Position numbers and translations under genes: made by a program. 56,273 nt of DNA from Gammaproteobacteria bacterium (GTDB lineage: Bacteria > Pseudomonadota > Gammaproteobacteria > Pseudomonadales > Pseudohongiellaceae). Below the pieces are notes generated by a model. It saw only the letters and a list, made by a program, of their open reading frames with translations. It was not told the origin of the DNA and did not search any database. Positions 27,365 through 35,191 of the stretch are shown here, piece after piece (position 1 is the stretch's first letter; each line of letters begins with the position of its first letter). Location: assembly GCA_029244985.1 (NCBI GenBank), contig JAQWQD010000053.1, positions 1 through 56,273 on the forward strand. Direction: 5' to 3'.

Positions 27365-27406
27365 GAGGAATTTAATTTTATTCATTAGCAGAAAATTAAA
27401 TTCCTC
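27365..27406. terminator. Perfect 15-bp inverted repeat between convergent genes (probable bidirectional terminator)
   Basis: Left arm GAGGAATTTAATTTT (27365-27379), 12-nt loop, right arm AAAATTAAATTCCTC (27392-27406): a perfect 15-bp stem. It lies 79 bp past the cupin stop and 109 bp past the BVMO stop, where a bidirectional terminator would sit. It lacks the usual GC-rich stem and downstream T-run, because the G/C pairs are at the base and A/T at the loop end, so another role (protein-binding palindrome, small mobile remnant) cannot be excluded. Confidence 0.55.
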
Positions 27407-27514
27407 GGCATACTAAAACAAGCCGTTCTTCCTAAAAAGAGGCTACACTAATCATAAGCTGACATTAGCATCGCCGATATATAGTTATAAATGGCTCTTT
27501 TTGGCTCTTACTTC

Positions 27515-30088
27515 CTACTTCGCGAAAGCTCGTACTGCATCGCTCATAGCTTGGCGGACATCATTTGCTGAAGCCACCATATCCACGGCAGTTAACGAAG
27601 TATGAATTTGCCCTGGTGTCTGTATATGTTCTACGATAACTCCCGCATTTTGCAAAGCCGCTGCATAGGCATTACCTTCATCGCGAAGTGGGTCCAATTC
27701 GGCGGTGACTACCATTGCGGGTGGCAAATCAACCAAACTTTCAGCACGTAACGGAGAGGCACGCGGATCTTTCCTGTCTTCAGCCTTACAATATTGATTC
27801 CAGAACCATTCCATCAAGTTGCGCGTAAGAATATATCCCTCAGCATTCTCATTGTAAGAAGCAGTGGAAAAATCACAATCCGTTACAGGGCAGACTAATA
27901 ATTGCCCATTAATGTTTGGACCCCCTTGTTTTAGCGCGAGCTGGCACATGACGGTTGCTAAATTTCCACCCGCACTCCAGCCTGCTACAGAAAGCTTGTT
28001 AGGAGCTCCGCCAAGTGATTCTGCGTTATTGCCGATCCAGTTCAGCGCCTCAAAAGCGTCTTCGACCGCAGCAGGAAAACGAGTTTCTGGTGCGTGGCGA
28101 TAGTTAACTGAAATTACGAGAGCGTTAGCTTGCGTGCACAAATAGCGACAGAAAGGGTCATCTGAACTTGCATGACCAAGGACCCAGCCACCACCATGGT
28201 AGTACACGACAATAGGGTGCGGCCCTGCAGTGGCCGGTCTATACAGCCGATAATTGAGTGAGCCAGCTGGGCCTGGCAAAGAGCCATCTAACACTTCGCC
28301 AACTTCTGGCCCGGGTGCCCGGTTAGCGGTATTGGCTTCAATTTGTTCTCTTGCTTGGATAGGAGATAAGGTGTCTAAAGGAGGCTGTTCCAGGCCAGCG
28401 ACGGCATCCAATACCATTTGCACGTCGGGTTTTACGAATCGAATCACACCCTCATTGCAGCGAGATCCTGATGAGCCACATTGTTCGAAACCAAGATAAT
28501 CCTGCTCAACCACTTCGTTACATGCCTGTCGATATGTATCAACACCACCAATATATGGCAAAAACACGCGAGGTTTTCCGGGAACATTTGCTCCCATATA
28601 CCAACTATTAGCAACAGGATAAAGAGTGAGATTGGCAAAATCGTTTACATGAGTAACCCAGCCGTCTTGAGCGGCAGAAGTTGCTTCAATTGTCTGAAAA
28701 CCTTCTTTACGTAAGTGTTCAAAAGCAGCTGTAAGCCAATTTACATGCTGCTCTATTGATACAACCATGTTAGATAATACTGATGGACTTCCCGGCCCTG
28801 TGATAGTAAAGAAATTCGGAAAACCATGAACATTCAATCCCAAGTAGGTCTTGGGCCCTTCTTCCCAAATATCTTTGAGTGAGATGCCATCTCGACCGCG
28901 AATGTCCACAGCAACGATTGCACCAGTCATCGCATCGAAACCGGTAGCAAAAACGATTGCGTCGAATTCCATACTTTCGTCCGTTGTGTCGATACCCGTC
29001 TCAGTAATGGAAGCAATAGGTGTGCGGCGCAGGTTGACGAGTTTGGTGTGTGGTAGATTAAAAGTTTTAAAGTAATTGGTTTCTAAACAGAGGCGTTTGG
29101 TAAAAAGGGGAAAATCTTTAGCGCAAAGGTCTTCGGCAGTTTTCGGATCGGTAACTTTAGCGCGAACTTTGTCACGGAAAAAATCTTGGACTGATTCGTT
29201 TGCAGCTGCGTTGGTTACAAGATCAGAAAATGAAGAGTTAATTGTTAATAGGTCGCCTTGGGCGAAACCCGCTTCCAAGCGACGTTGGCGTTCTTTTGAA
29301 TTAACGCTTGAATAGGGTTCCTCTGATCGGGGCAAGGGAACACCTGCCCTCGACCAACGTCCTTCTTCTCGGTAGGCTTCTCTGTCGGCATTGAGCTTCT
29401 CTCGATGTTCAGGGCGCACAGGCCCATTATTCGCGGGCACCGCGTAGTTCGCAGTGCGCTGAAAAACTGTAAGTTGACTCGCTTGTTCGGCGATAAGTGG
29501 GATCGATTGAATGCCCGAGGAACCGGTGCCGATTACTGCAACGCGCATGCCTGTGAAGTCGACACCTTCATGGGGCCAGCGATTTGTAAAATAAATTTGA
29601 CCAGTGAAATGCTCGACGCCTTTCACATCTGGCTCTTTGGGTAACGACAGGCAACCTGTAGCCATAACATAGTATTGGCAGGTCAAACTATCACCATTAG
29701 CAGTAGTTATACGCCATTTTGATTTACTATCGTCCCAATCTGCTCGCTCGACTTTAGTGGAGAAACGAATATCACGACGCAGGTCATATCGATCAGCTAC
29801 AAATTGTAGGTAACGTAAGATTTCTGGCTGTGTGGCATAGCGTTCCGACCACTGCCACACTTTTTCCAGCTCAGGATCGAAACTATAGGAGTAGTCGAGA
29901 CTTTCTATGTCGCAACGGGCGCCAGGATAGCGGTTCCAGTACCAAGTTCCCCCCACATCGTCGCCAGCCTCTAGCCCAATCGCTGAGAAGCCCTGGGCAC
30001 GGAGTTTGTGGAGCATGTATAAACCTGCCATACCCGCTCCGACGGTAATAACATCAAAATCTTTCTTTTGTGACCCGTTGTTGCCCAT
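27515..30088 (-). CDS. Baeyer-Villiger-type flavin monooxygenase fused to an HSL-family esterase
   Basis: 857 residues, two complete enzymes in one chain. Residues 1-540: flavoprotein monooxygenase with FAD site GAGMAG (18-23) and DVGGTWYWNRYPGARCD (44-60), NADPH site GTGSSG (187-192), and the BVMO fingerprint at 161-171 (FTG...W), but with Phe167 where the family has His. Residues about 560-857: alpha/beta hydrolase of the hormone-sensitive-lipase group, HGGGW (631-635), nucleophile GWSAG (703-707), then ELDPLRDEG and GQIHTSL carrying the Asp and His. A BVMO turns a ketone into an ester and the hydrolase would cleave it, so the fusion channels two successive steps (inference). No signal peptide: cytoplasmic. 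AGGAG precedes the ATG. Substrate unknown; steroid, terpenoid or cyclic ketones are candidates. Confidence 0.93.
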   Translation of the reverse strand: MGNNGSQKKDFDVITVGAGMAGLYMLHKLRAQGFSAIGLEAGDDVGGTWYWNRYPGARCDIESLDYSYSFDPELEKVWQWSERYATQPEILRYLQFVADRYDLRRDIRFSTKVERADWDDSKSKWRITTANGDSLTCQYYVMATGCLSLPKEPDVKGVEHFTGQIYFTNRWPHEGVDFTGMRVAVIGTGSSGIQSIPLIAEQASQLTVFQRTANYAVPANNGPVRPEHREKLNADREAYREEGRWSRAGVPLPRSEEPYSSVNSKERQRRLEAGFAQGDLLTINSSFSDLVTNAAANESVQDFFRDKVRAKVTDPKTAEDLCAKDFPLFTKRLCLETNYFKTFNLPHTKLVNLRRTPIASITETGIDTTDESMEFDAIVFATGFDAMTGAIVAVDIRGRDGISLKDIWEEGPKTYLGLNVHGFPNFFTITGPGSPSVLSNMVVSIEQHVNWLTAAFEHLRKEGFQTIEATSAAQDGWVTHVNDFANLTLYPVANSWYMGANVPGKPRVFLPYIGGVDTYRQACNEVVEQDYLGFEQCGSSGSRCNEGVIRFVKPDVQMVLDAVAGLEQPPLDTLSPIQAREQIEANTANRAPGPEVGEVLDGSLPGPAGSLNYRLYRPATAGPHPIVVYYHGGGWVLGHASSDDPFCRYLCTQANALVISVNYRHAPETRFPAAVEDAFEALNWIGNNAESLGGAPNKLSVAGWSAGGNLATVMCQLALKQGGPNINGQLLVCPVTDCDFSTASYNENAEGYILTRNLMEWFWNQYCKAEDRKDPRASPLRAESLVDLPPAMVVTAELDPLRDEGNAYAAALQNAGVIVEHIQTPGQIHTSLTAVDMVASANDVRQAMSDAVRAFAK

Positions 30089-30329
30089 TTTTTAAATACT
30101 CCTGAAGCTCTTTTATCGTCCTAGTAATGAGGTGCAAACTCTAAAAGTAAACCGTATCGAGAGAAGAAGCAAAACATCAGCTAGGAAAGCCGATTAGACG
30201 GGTAGAGCACCTGCGTAGTGATGCCTTTACTCGAGTACTTCCAGTAGATTGTTACTATTTCTCTCGAATCCTAATCTTTCCGGTTGGGATTTGATCCGGG
30301 CATCACTCTCATGTTAATTATCTTTGGAT

Positions 30330-31754
30330 CTATTGTGCAGGTATTCTGAATTCCCCAAGTGCAGGCGGAATTACAGGTCGTTCTTTTGGTAGTTCAAGTT
30401 GCGGGATCCAGTCATAAGGTAGTCGATAAGCGCGATAGATTCTATGAGATGGAGGGTCAGTATCACTAAAGAAAGGGCTTACATATTCCCAAACAATTTC
30501 CCCTTCACGCGTTAACTCAAATACTCGGCCATTCATGCCTTCGTTCACCATAGTATTTCCATTAGGTAACCGTTGGGCATTAGATACATACCAACTGTAA
30601 AACTGAAATCTTTCAGTCCCGGCCTTAGTGTATTCCCACACTATTTCTAAAGTACTTGGGTTTATTTCCAATACTCTTGAGCTATCACGAGTCATAGAAT
30701 TGACGCCATCAGGCGCTGCCGGGTTAGAGAAGCCGTAACCAGCTGTGCCGCCATTATCAAATACCAGTAAGTTTCCAGCTCCGGGTAATCCTTCTGGAAT
30801 TAGATGAGGATTATGTTGACCAATGATTTGGCCAATCTCATTCAATTTTTGATCGATTGAATAATCTGGCCCGAGGCGCCAGGGGATGCTTCCATCTCGC
30901 GCGATAATCGCAATGATGTTTGCTGTTCGGCTGCTGATCATAATATGGTCGGGGTGAAAGCGCTCGTCGCCCGCTTCGTACCATTTGTTAGGTCCAAGAT
31001 AGTTCGCTGAATTAATATGTAACCAGTCTGCACTTTGGCGATCTTCATCAAACTCAGTAGAGCGGAAAATTGCATTGCGCGCATCTTCAGAAAACCCAAA
31101 CTCGTCAACATGGTCACTGGCTAGCCATTCCCACAGAACATCCCCTTCCCAATCTACTTCATAAATATAATCATCCTCTAGGCGCATATTGGAAACTGCA
31201 GGCGCATAAATATTCTTGTGGGCAAGTACCATGGTTTTGCCGGAAGAAGTTAGTGGCGCTGCCGTGGGTGAGTAGTAACCGATATGGTCTCCTTCTCGTT
31301 GCCAATCATGGTGTTGCCGTGACGCCCAAACTGTGTCGTCTTCTTTTGCTTCACCGCTTTCGATAGATTGACTGGGTACTGCTGTTTTCTCGGCTCGATC
31401 GTAGCGCCAAACTTCATTACCGTCCCAGTCTAGTTGTTTTAAAACAACGGATTCCTGATAGGGATTCCTGCGCACATCCCCACCCATGATGTAGCCTCCA
31501 GGAAGTATGCGAAAAGGCCCCATTCCATCTAATTCTGGCCAACGACGCAGCTCATTACCATTCATATCCAGCAGGACCGTCCCTTGCCCATCTGCAGCAT
31601 CAATGATGGTATATCCATTCCATGTCTTGTCTGGTTTATAAATTGTAGTCCCTGTAGGGAACACCGATACCACTGCGTTTGTGCTTGGATTTCCAAGGAC
31701 AATAGTGATCAAGCCAGCGAGCATAAGCTGCAACCATCTATTTTCTTTGTCCAT
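30330..31754 (-). CDS. Exported arylsulfotransferase (ASST)-family beta-propeller protein
   Basis: 474 residues with an N-terminal signal peptide (about 1-28). The ASST-type propeller signature is visible: a GYTIIDAADGQGTVLLDMNGN start, VVLKQLDWDGNEVWRYD, SRQHHDWQREGDHI (His-rich, likely active-site side), HINSANYLG, and repeating 'W-x-G-x-V/I-x-W' blade ends such as WEGDVLWEW and EGEIVWEY. Bacterial ASSTs move sulfate between phenols through a sulfo-His intermediate in the periplasm; many relatives are uncharacterised. No dsbL/dsbI partner is adjacent. Together with the sulfatase at 20.3 kb it suggests active sulfate-ester chemistry (inference). It lies upstream of the BVMO gene on the same strand, 241 bp apart. 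Confidence 0.85.
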   Translation of the reverse strand: MDKENRWLQLMLAGLITIVLGNPSTNAVVSVFPTGTTIYKPDKTWNGYTIIDAADGQGTVLLDMNGNELRRWPELDGMGPFRILPGGYIMGGDVRRNPYQESVVLKQLDWDGNEVWRYDRAEKTAVPSQSIESGEAKEDDTVWASRQHHDWQREGDHIGYYSPTAAPLTSSGKTMVLAHKNIYAPAVSNMRLEDDYIYEVDWEGDVLWEWLASDHVDEFGFSEDARNAIFRSTEFDEDRQSADWLHINSANYLGPNKWYEAGDERFHPDHIMISSRTANIIAIIARDGSIPWRLGPDYSIDQKLNEIGQIIGQHNPHLIPEGLPGAGNLLVFDNGGTAGYGFSNPAAPDGVNSMTRDSSRVLEINPSTLEIVWEYTKAGTERFQFYSWYVSNAQRLPNGNTMVNEGMNGRVFELTREGEIVWEYVSPFFSDTDPPSHRIYRAYRLPYDWIPQLELPKERPVIPPALGEFRIPAQ

Positions 31755-31960
31755 AATTAGCGCCTTTTGAAGGTCACAGAACTTTTAGCCTGTGCTTGTT
31801 TTTTTGTTACATTATTTGGCTTGATTCTACGCGTTAAATTAGTAGTTTATAGTTAACGGAAGTAATTTAATTATGTCAGGTGAGTTAGAAATGCATCCCT
31901 CTGACTGACTAATTCTGTTAACTTAGACTGATTAAATGAATTAAAAACTGAGGAATAGCC

Positions 31961-32428
31961 ATGAGAAATCTATTTATAGTCTTCGCCTTGACAATAGCTG
32001 CTAGTGCTCAAGCTGCGACCGATTGTATTCTGGAGATGAACGGCACCTGGGCGTTAAATTCAGAGAAAAGTCTCGACCCCGAGGGATTGCAGTTTGAGGT
32101 ACTTGTTTTCTCGAATACCGAGGTTGAACAACGCTACGCCATGGAATTTGAAAATGGACCAGAAGATAAGGGCTCTCTAGATTGGTCAGTGTTCTGCGAT
32201 GGCAAAGATCATCCTTCACCCGACTTTCCTTGGAGTAATGCAGCGAACGCTACCGTAGCGATTAGTAGACTAGGAGATAAATCAGAGTTCGTCACTCAAA
32301 AAGAAGGTGGGGTTTTGACTATGACCTACACCCGAGTTCTGGCGGATGATGATCAAACTATGATATCGGTTGGGCGTGATGCAGTAGGTAAAATCATATG
32401 GGTTAGAGTGTTTGATCGCGAAGATTAG
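31961..32428 (+). CDS. Small exported protein, unknown
   Basis: 155 residues with a clear signal peptide (cleavage near AQAA-TD, residue 19). The mature chain is beta-rich with LEMNGTWALNSEKSLDPEG at its start, a pattern seen in lipocalin-like secreted proteins that begin with 'GTWxLNxxKS', and two Cys (DCILE, VFCDG) that could pair. It may bind a small hydrophobic ligand, but no family can be assigned. Convergent with the DUF1552/DUF1592 operon. Confidence 0.75.
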   Translation: MRNLFIVFALTIAASAQAATDCILEMNGTWALNSEKSLDPEGLQFEVLVFSNTEVEQRYAMEFENGPEDKGSLDWSVFCDGKDHPSPDFPWSNAANATVAISRLGDKSEFVTQKEGGVLTMTYTRVLADDDQTMISVGRDAVGKIIWVRVFDRED

Positions 32429-32484
32429 ATAGATAAGAAATACGGCTAACGGTAGTGGCAGCTCTTTATATTTTTACGGGTCGA

Positions 32485-33843
32485 TCAGGGTTTCGCTATA
32501 CTCCAATAAATTCCAGCGCCACCCATAGCGTTGCCGACTTCAGCAAGTAAGCGAGTGCGAGCAATTGCTGCTGCGTCGCCATCGACATCGGCAATCTCAT
32601 AAAGGTTGTGCCCGCGTATTTGTCCAATAGATTCATCACCTGCGTATGTGTAGAGAGCGAATCCTTTGTAAGCCCATTGCTTGTTGCCATCTTCGCGACT
32701 AATCACTTCCCAAAAACCGCTGGATTTAGCATCAGCGGATGCAGTAAAAGGATGCCAGGATTCAAGGCACTCGCCACTAACACAAGCTTTGCTGCCTAGG
32801 TGTTTGCCTTTAATATAGGCGATATCAAAGCTGCCACGCAGGCTGCGTCCACCCCAATATTTTTCAAACGCCGAGCCAAAATAAAGCGTTCTACCGTTAA
32901 GAATTAACATGTCCCCATAGCCAGGCTGGGAAATTACATTTACCCCTTGTGGGTGGAAGTTTTCTTTTAGCAGGGCGAGTTGCATATGTGGATGAACATC
33001 CCGTCCGTGCACATCGCCAGGTAACAAGTCGTTTTTAAATTTAAATAACGGCATCCCTCTAAATGCCCACTGTCGAGTATTATCAGTCCTAGCGATAATC
33101 GAAAAATCGCCATAACCAATTGCGAGCGCAGATGCAGCTATAGGGGTCCATATTTCATAACATTCTTTATTAGTACAAGAAGATTCAGGCTGATCAGAGC
33201 TGTCATCAAAATTATAAAGTGAAAAGCCTAGATGATTTGTTAGAACAACCCCTTGACTGGAATCCACTAATTTCAAATCGAAACCGTCAGGAATATTGAC
33301 TGAGCTTGCGGGCGTATAGCGGGCGATCTGCCAGCCATCTGGAGGCATCAACGCGCCATCTTGGCCATCATCAGCTACAGGGTCCTCACCGCTGGCGCTG
33401 ACGCCGTATAGGGCTATATTTAAAGCGATTTCTCCAGCCTCAGATTCTTGCGACCAGGTATACAAGGGATTGCCTTGATAGGCCCACTGCATCGCAATGA
33501 TATTTGAGGCATTTCGGTGAGCAACTAATGTCCAATCATCAAATGCAGCAGCATCGTTGGTTGCTAGAACAGGATAGAAGTTAGTTGAAGTGGCATTGGA
33601 GTTGGAAGAGGGATAAAACAGCGTTTTGCCATCTGTATCTCCCAAACGAGTAAAAAAATATTGATCTGACGAGTACTCTTCGACTCGATGCACTTCTACT
33701 AAGGTGATCCCTGCGGGCGTCGATGAAGGAATGGGACTAGTCAAGAAATCTTCTGATTGTGCACTGGTAATCGCAGAGGAAAGCGCAGTTAAGCCAGCAG
33801 CGAATACTACTGCAAGTCTAATTTGTTTTAGCGGCTTTCTCAT
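32485..33843 (-). CDS. Exported PF03640-type (COG4315) repeat protein
   Basis: 452 residues with a signal peptide (cleavage near TSAQS, residue 29). Three repeats of the 'secreted repeat of unknown function' are visible: residues about 65-135 (GKTLFYPSSNSN...WAYQGNPLYTW), 195-275 (GFSLYNFDDSS...WAFRGMPLFKF) and 315-400 (GRTLYFGSAFE...WAYKGFALYTY). The second and third keep the Cys pair before a Trp (CTNKECYEIW, CVSGECLESW); the first lacks it. Each ends in the conserved 'W-A-[YF]-x-G-x-x-L' strand. The role is unknown. Its start overlaps the DUF1552 stop by 4 bp (ATGA), so it is translationally coupled, last in the four-gene operon. Confidence 0.85.
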   Translation of the reverse strand: MRKPLKQIRLAVVFAAGLTALSSAITSAQSEDFLTSPIPSSTPAGITLVEVHRVEEYSSDQYFFTRLGDTDGKTLFYPSSNSNATSTNFYPVLATNDAAAFDDWTLVAHRNASNIIAMQWAYQGNPLYTWSQESEAGEIALNIALYGVSASGEDPVADDGQDGALMPPDGWQIARYTPASSVNIPDGFDLKLVDSSQGVVLTNHLGFSLYNFDDSSDQPESSCTNKECYEIWTPIAASALAIGYGDFSIIARTDNTRQWAFRGMPLFKFKNDLLPGDVHGRDVHPHMQLALLKENFHPQGVNVISQPGYGDMLILNGRTLYFGSAFEKYWGGRSLRGSFDIAYIKGKHLGSKACVSGECLESWHPFTASADAKSSGFWEVISREDGNKQWAYKGFALYTYAGDESIGQIRGHNLYEIADVDGDAAAIARTRLLAEVGNAMGGAGIYWSIAKP

Positions 33844-35180
33844 GCAAGAACCTCGCTAAACGGCTGAGTAACCTCGTTGGATTCTGTTCCCCATCGGTTA
33901 CTGACAACACCAAATGCCTTTTGGACCGTAAAGCCCACGCGAGTGGCGGCATCGCCTTCTGCAGCGATGTGTATTCCAGTCTTCAGACGACCACCTGCGC
34001 CGCCGGCCGTGAATATGGGCATGTTTTTCATTGAATGCAGTCTAGCCTCACCATGATCTGTAAACGCCAGGAGGACGCTGCGGTCGAGCAGCGTTCCCTC
34101 TCCTTCCTGGATGGAGTCCATGGCTTGAACCAGCTCAACAAAAAAACCCATACATTGTTCTGCGAGTGCTTTGCATTTAGGCTGATAACCCAAATCGGTA
34201 TCGATCGGCTCTTCGTGGGTTAAAGCGTGATAGGCACTGGGCTCTCCCGGAAGTCGCAAGGTAGAAAATGCATTGCCCAGGGTAACGTGAAAGATTTGTG
34301 TCTGGCCACAAGCAAGAGCATGAGCTAGAAGTTGAGCGAATTGACGGTGAGTGTTTTGAACTTGCGAAACCAGTGTACCGATTTCTTCATCGCCTAAAGT
34401 AGGTATTGAGCATGCAGGCAAGGGGGTGGGGCGGTCAAGCTCAAATGCCAGTTTCTGCTCAACATCTCTTAAGGAGGTGAAGTACTCATCTAGTCGTGAG
34501 CGGTCATTAGATGATACGGACTTCATGAGTTGCTGCCGTTGTTCAGTTACCGCAGATAGAACACTATGACGCACCATGACTTCAGGGTCAGGTGTAAACT
34601 CTGCTTGGTTTGGATCTTGGAAACCTTCGCCATAGATACGGTTATATAGATCCAATGGTGAAATTTGGCATGGAGTTTTGCCGTTACTGCCGCGCGCAGT
34701 CCACCCCGATGCGGCATTGCCATCACAAGCAACTTCTATAGTACGAAAGCGTGCGTTGGAAGCGAATTGTCGATCGAGAATAGCATCAAAACTCTCATCG
34801 TATTCCGCAGCACTCCTTGTAACAATGCCGGTCATTTGTCCTTGCGCCCCAGACATATGATTCTGATTCACTTTTCCATCAAGGAATACTTGTAGTCCGC
34901 TATAAACGTTTAACTTTTCCTTGATGGGATGCAGCATCGCAATATGTTCTGGCAATTCATAACCATGACCAACGATTTCTGGTTCCCATCGATCAGGTGT
35001 TAGGCCAAGACCCCAAAACCAGCTCCCAAAACAAGGCGGTAATGCGCCACCATCAGCTGCGAACGCGGTACCATTTTCATTTAGGAAGCTTTCGAGGATA
35101 GGTAACCCGACCACAACAGCAGATCCTTTGACAGCACCCCTTAACAGTGTGCGGCGATTAAATTTTCGGTGTTTATTCAT
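33840..35180 (-). CDS. Tat-exported DUF1552 protein
   Basis: 446 residues. The N-terminus has a twin-arginine motif (FNRRTLLRG, residues 7-15) and a hydrophobic core, as is standard for DUF1552. Family features include GSWFWGLGLTPDRWEP, the MSGAQGQMTG His-containing turn, SLDRQFASNARFRTIEV and a C-terminal LLAFTDHGEARLHSMKNMPIFTAGGAGG segment. DUF1552 is related to the DUF1501/alkaline-phosphatase-like group, but metal ligands and reaction have not been established. It nearly always pairs with a DUF1592 cytochrome-like protein, as here (11 bp upstream). Confidence 0.9.
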   Translation of the reverse strand: MNKHRKFNRRTLLRGAVKGSAVVVGLPILESFLNENGTAFAADGGALPPCFGSWFWGLGLTPDRWEPEIVGHGYELPEHIAMLHPIKEKLNVYSGLQVFLDGKVNQNHMSGAQGQMTGIVTRSAAEYDESFDAILDRQFASNARFRTIEVACDGNAASGWTARGSNGKTPCQISPLDLYNRIYGEGFQDPNQAEFTPDPEVMVRHSVLSAVTEQRQQLMKSVSSNDRSRLDEYFTSLRDVEQKLAFELDRPTPLPACSIPTLGDEEIGTLVSQVQNTHRQFAQLLAHALACGQTQIFHVTLGNAFSTLRLPGEPSAYHALTHEEPIDTDLGYQPKCKALAEQCMGFFVELVQAMDSIQEGEGTLLDRSVLLAFTDHGEARLHSMKNMPIFTAGGAGGRLKTGIHIAAEGDAATRVGFTVQKAFGVVSNRWGTESNEVTQPFSEVLA

Positions 35181-35191
35181 CTTTTCTTGCC

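Noticed and set aside
30195..30290. tRNA-like piece (GGTAGAGCACCTGC on the plus strand, later a TCGAATCC-like T-loop).
   Set aside because: The anticodon stem does not close, the distance between D- and T-like parts is wrong, and no acceptor stem is present. Resemblance only.
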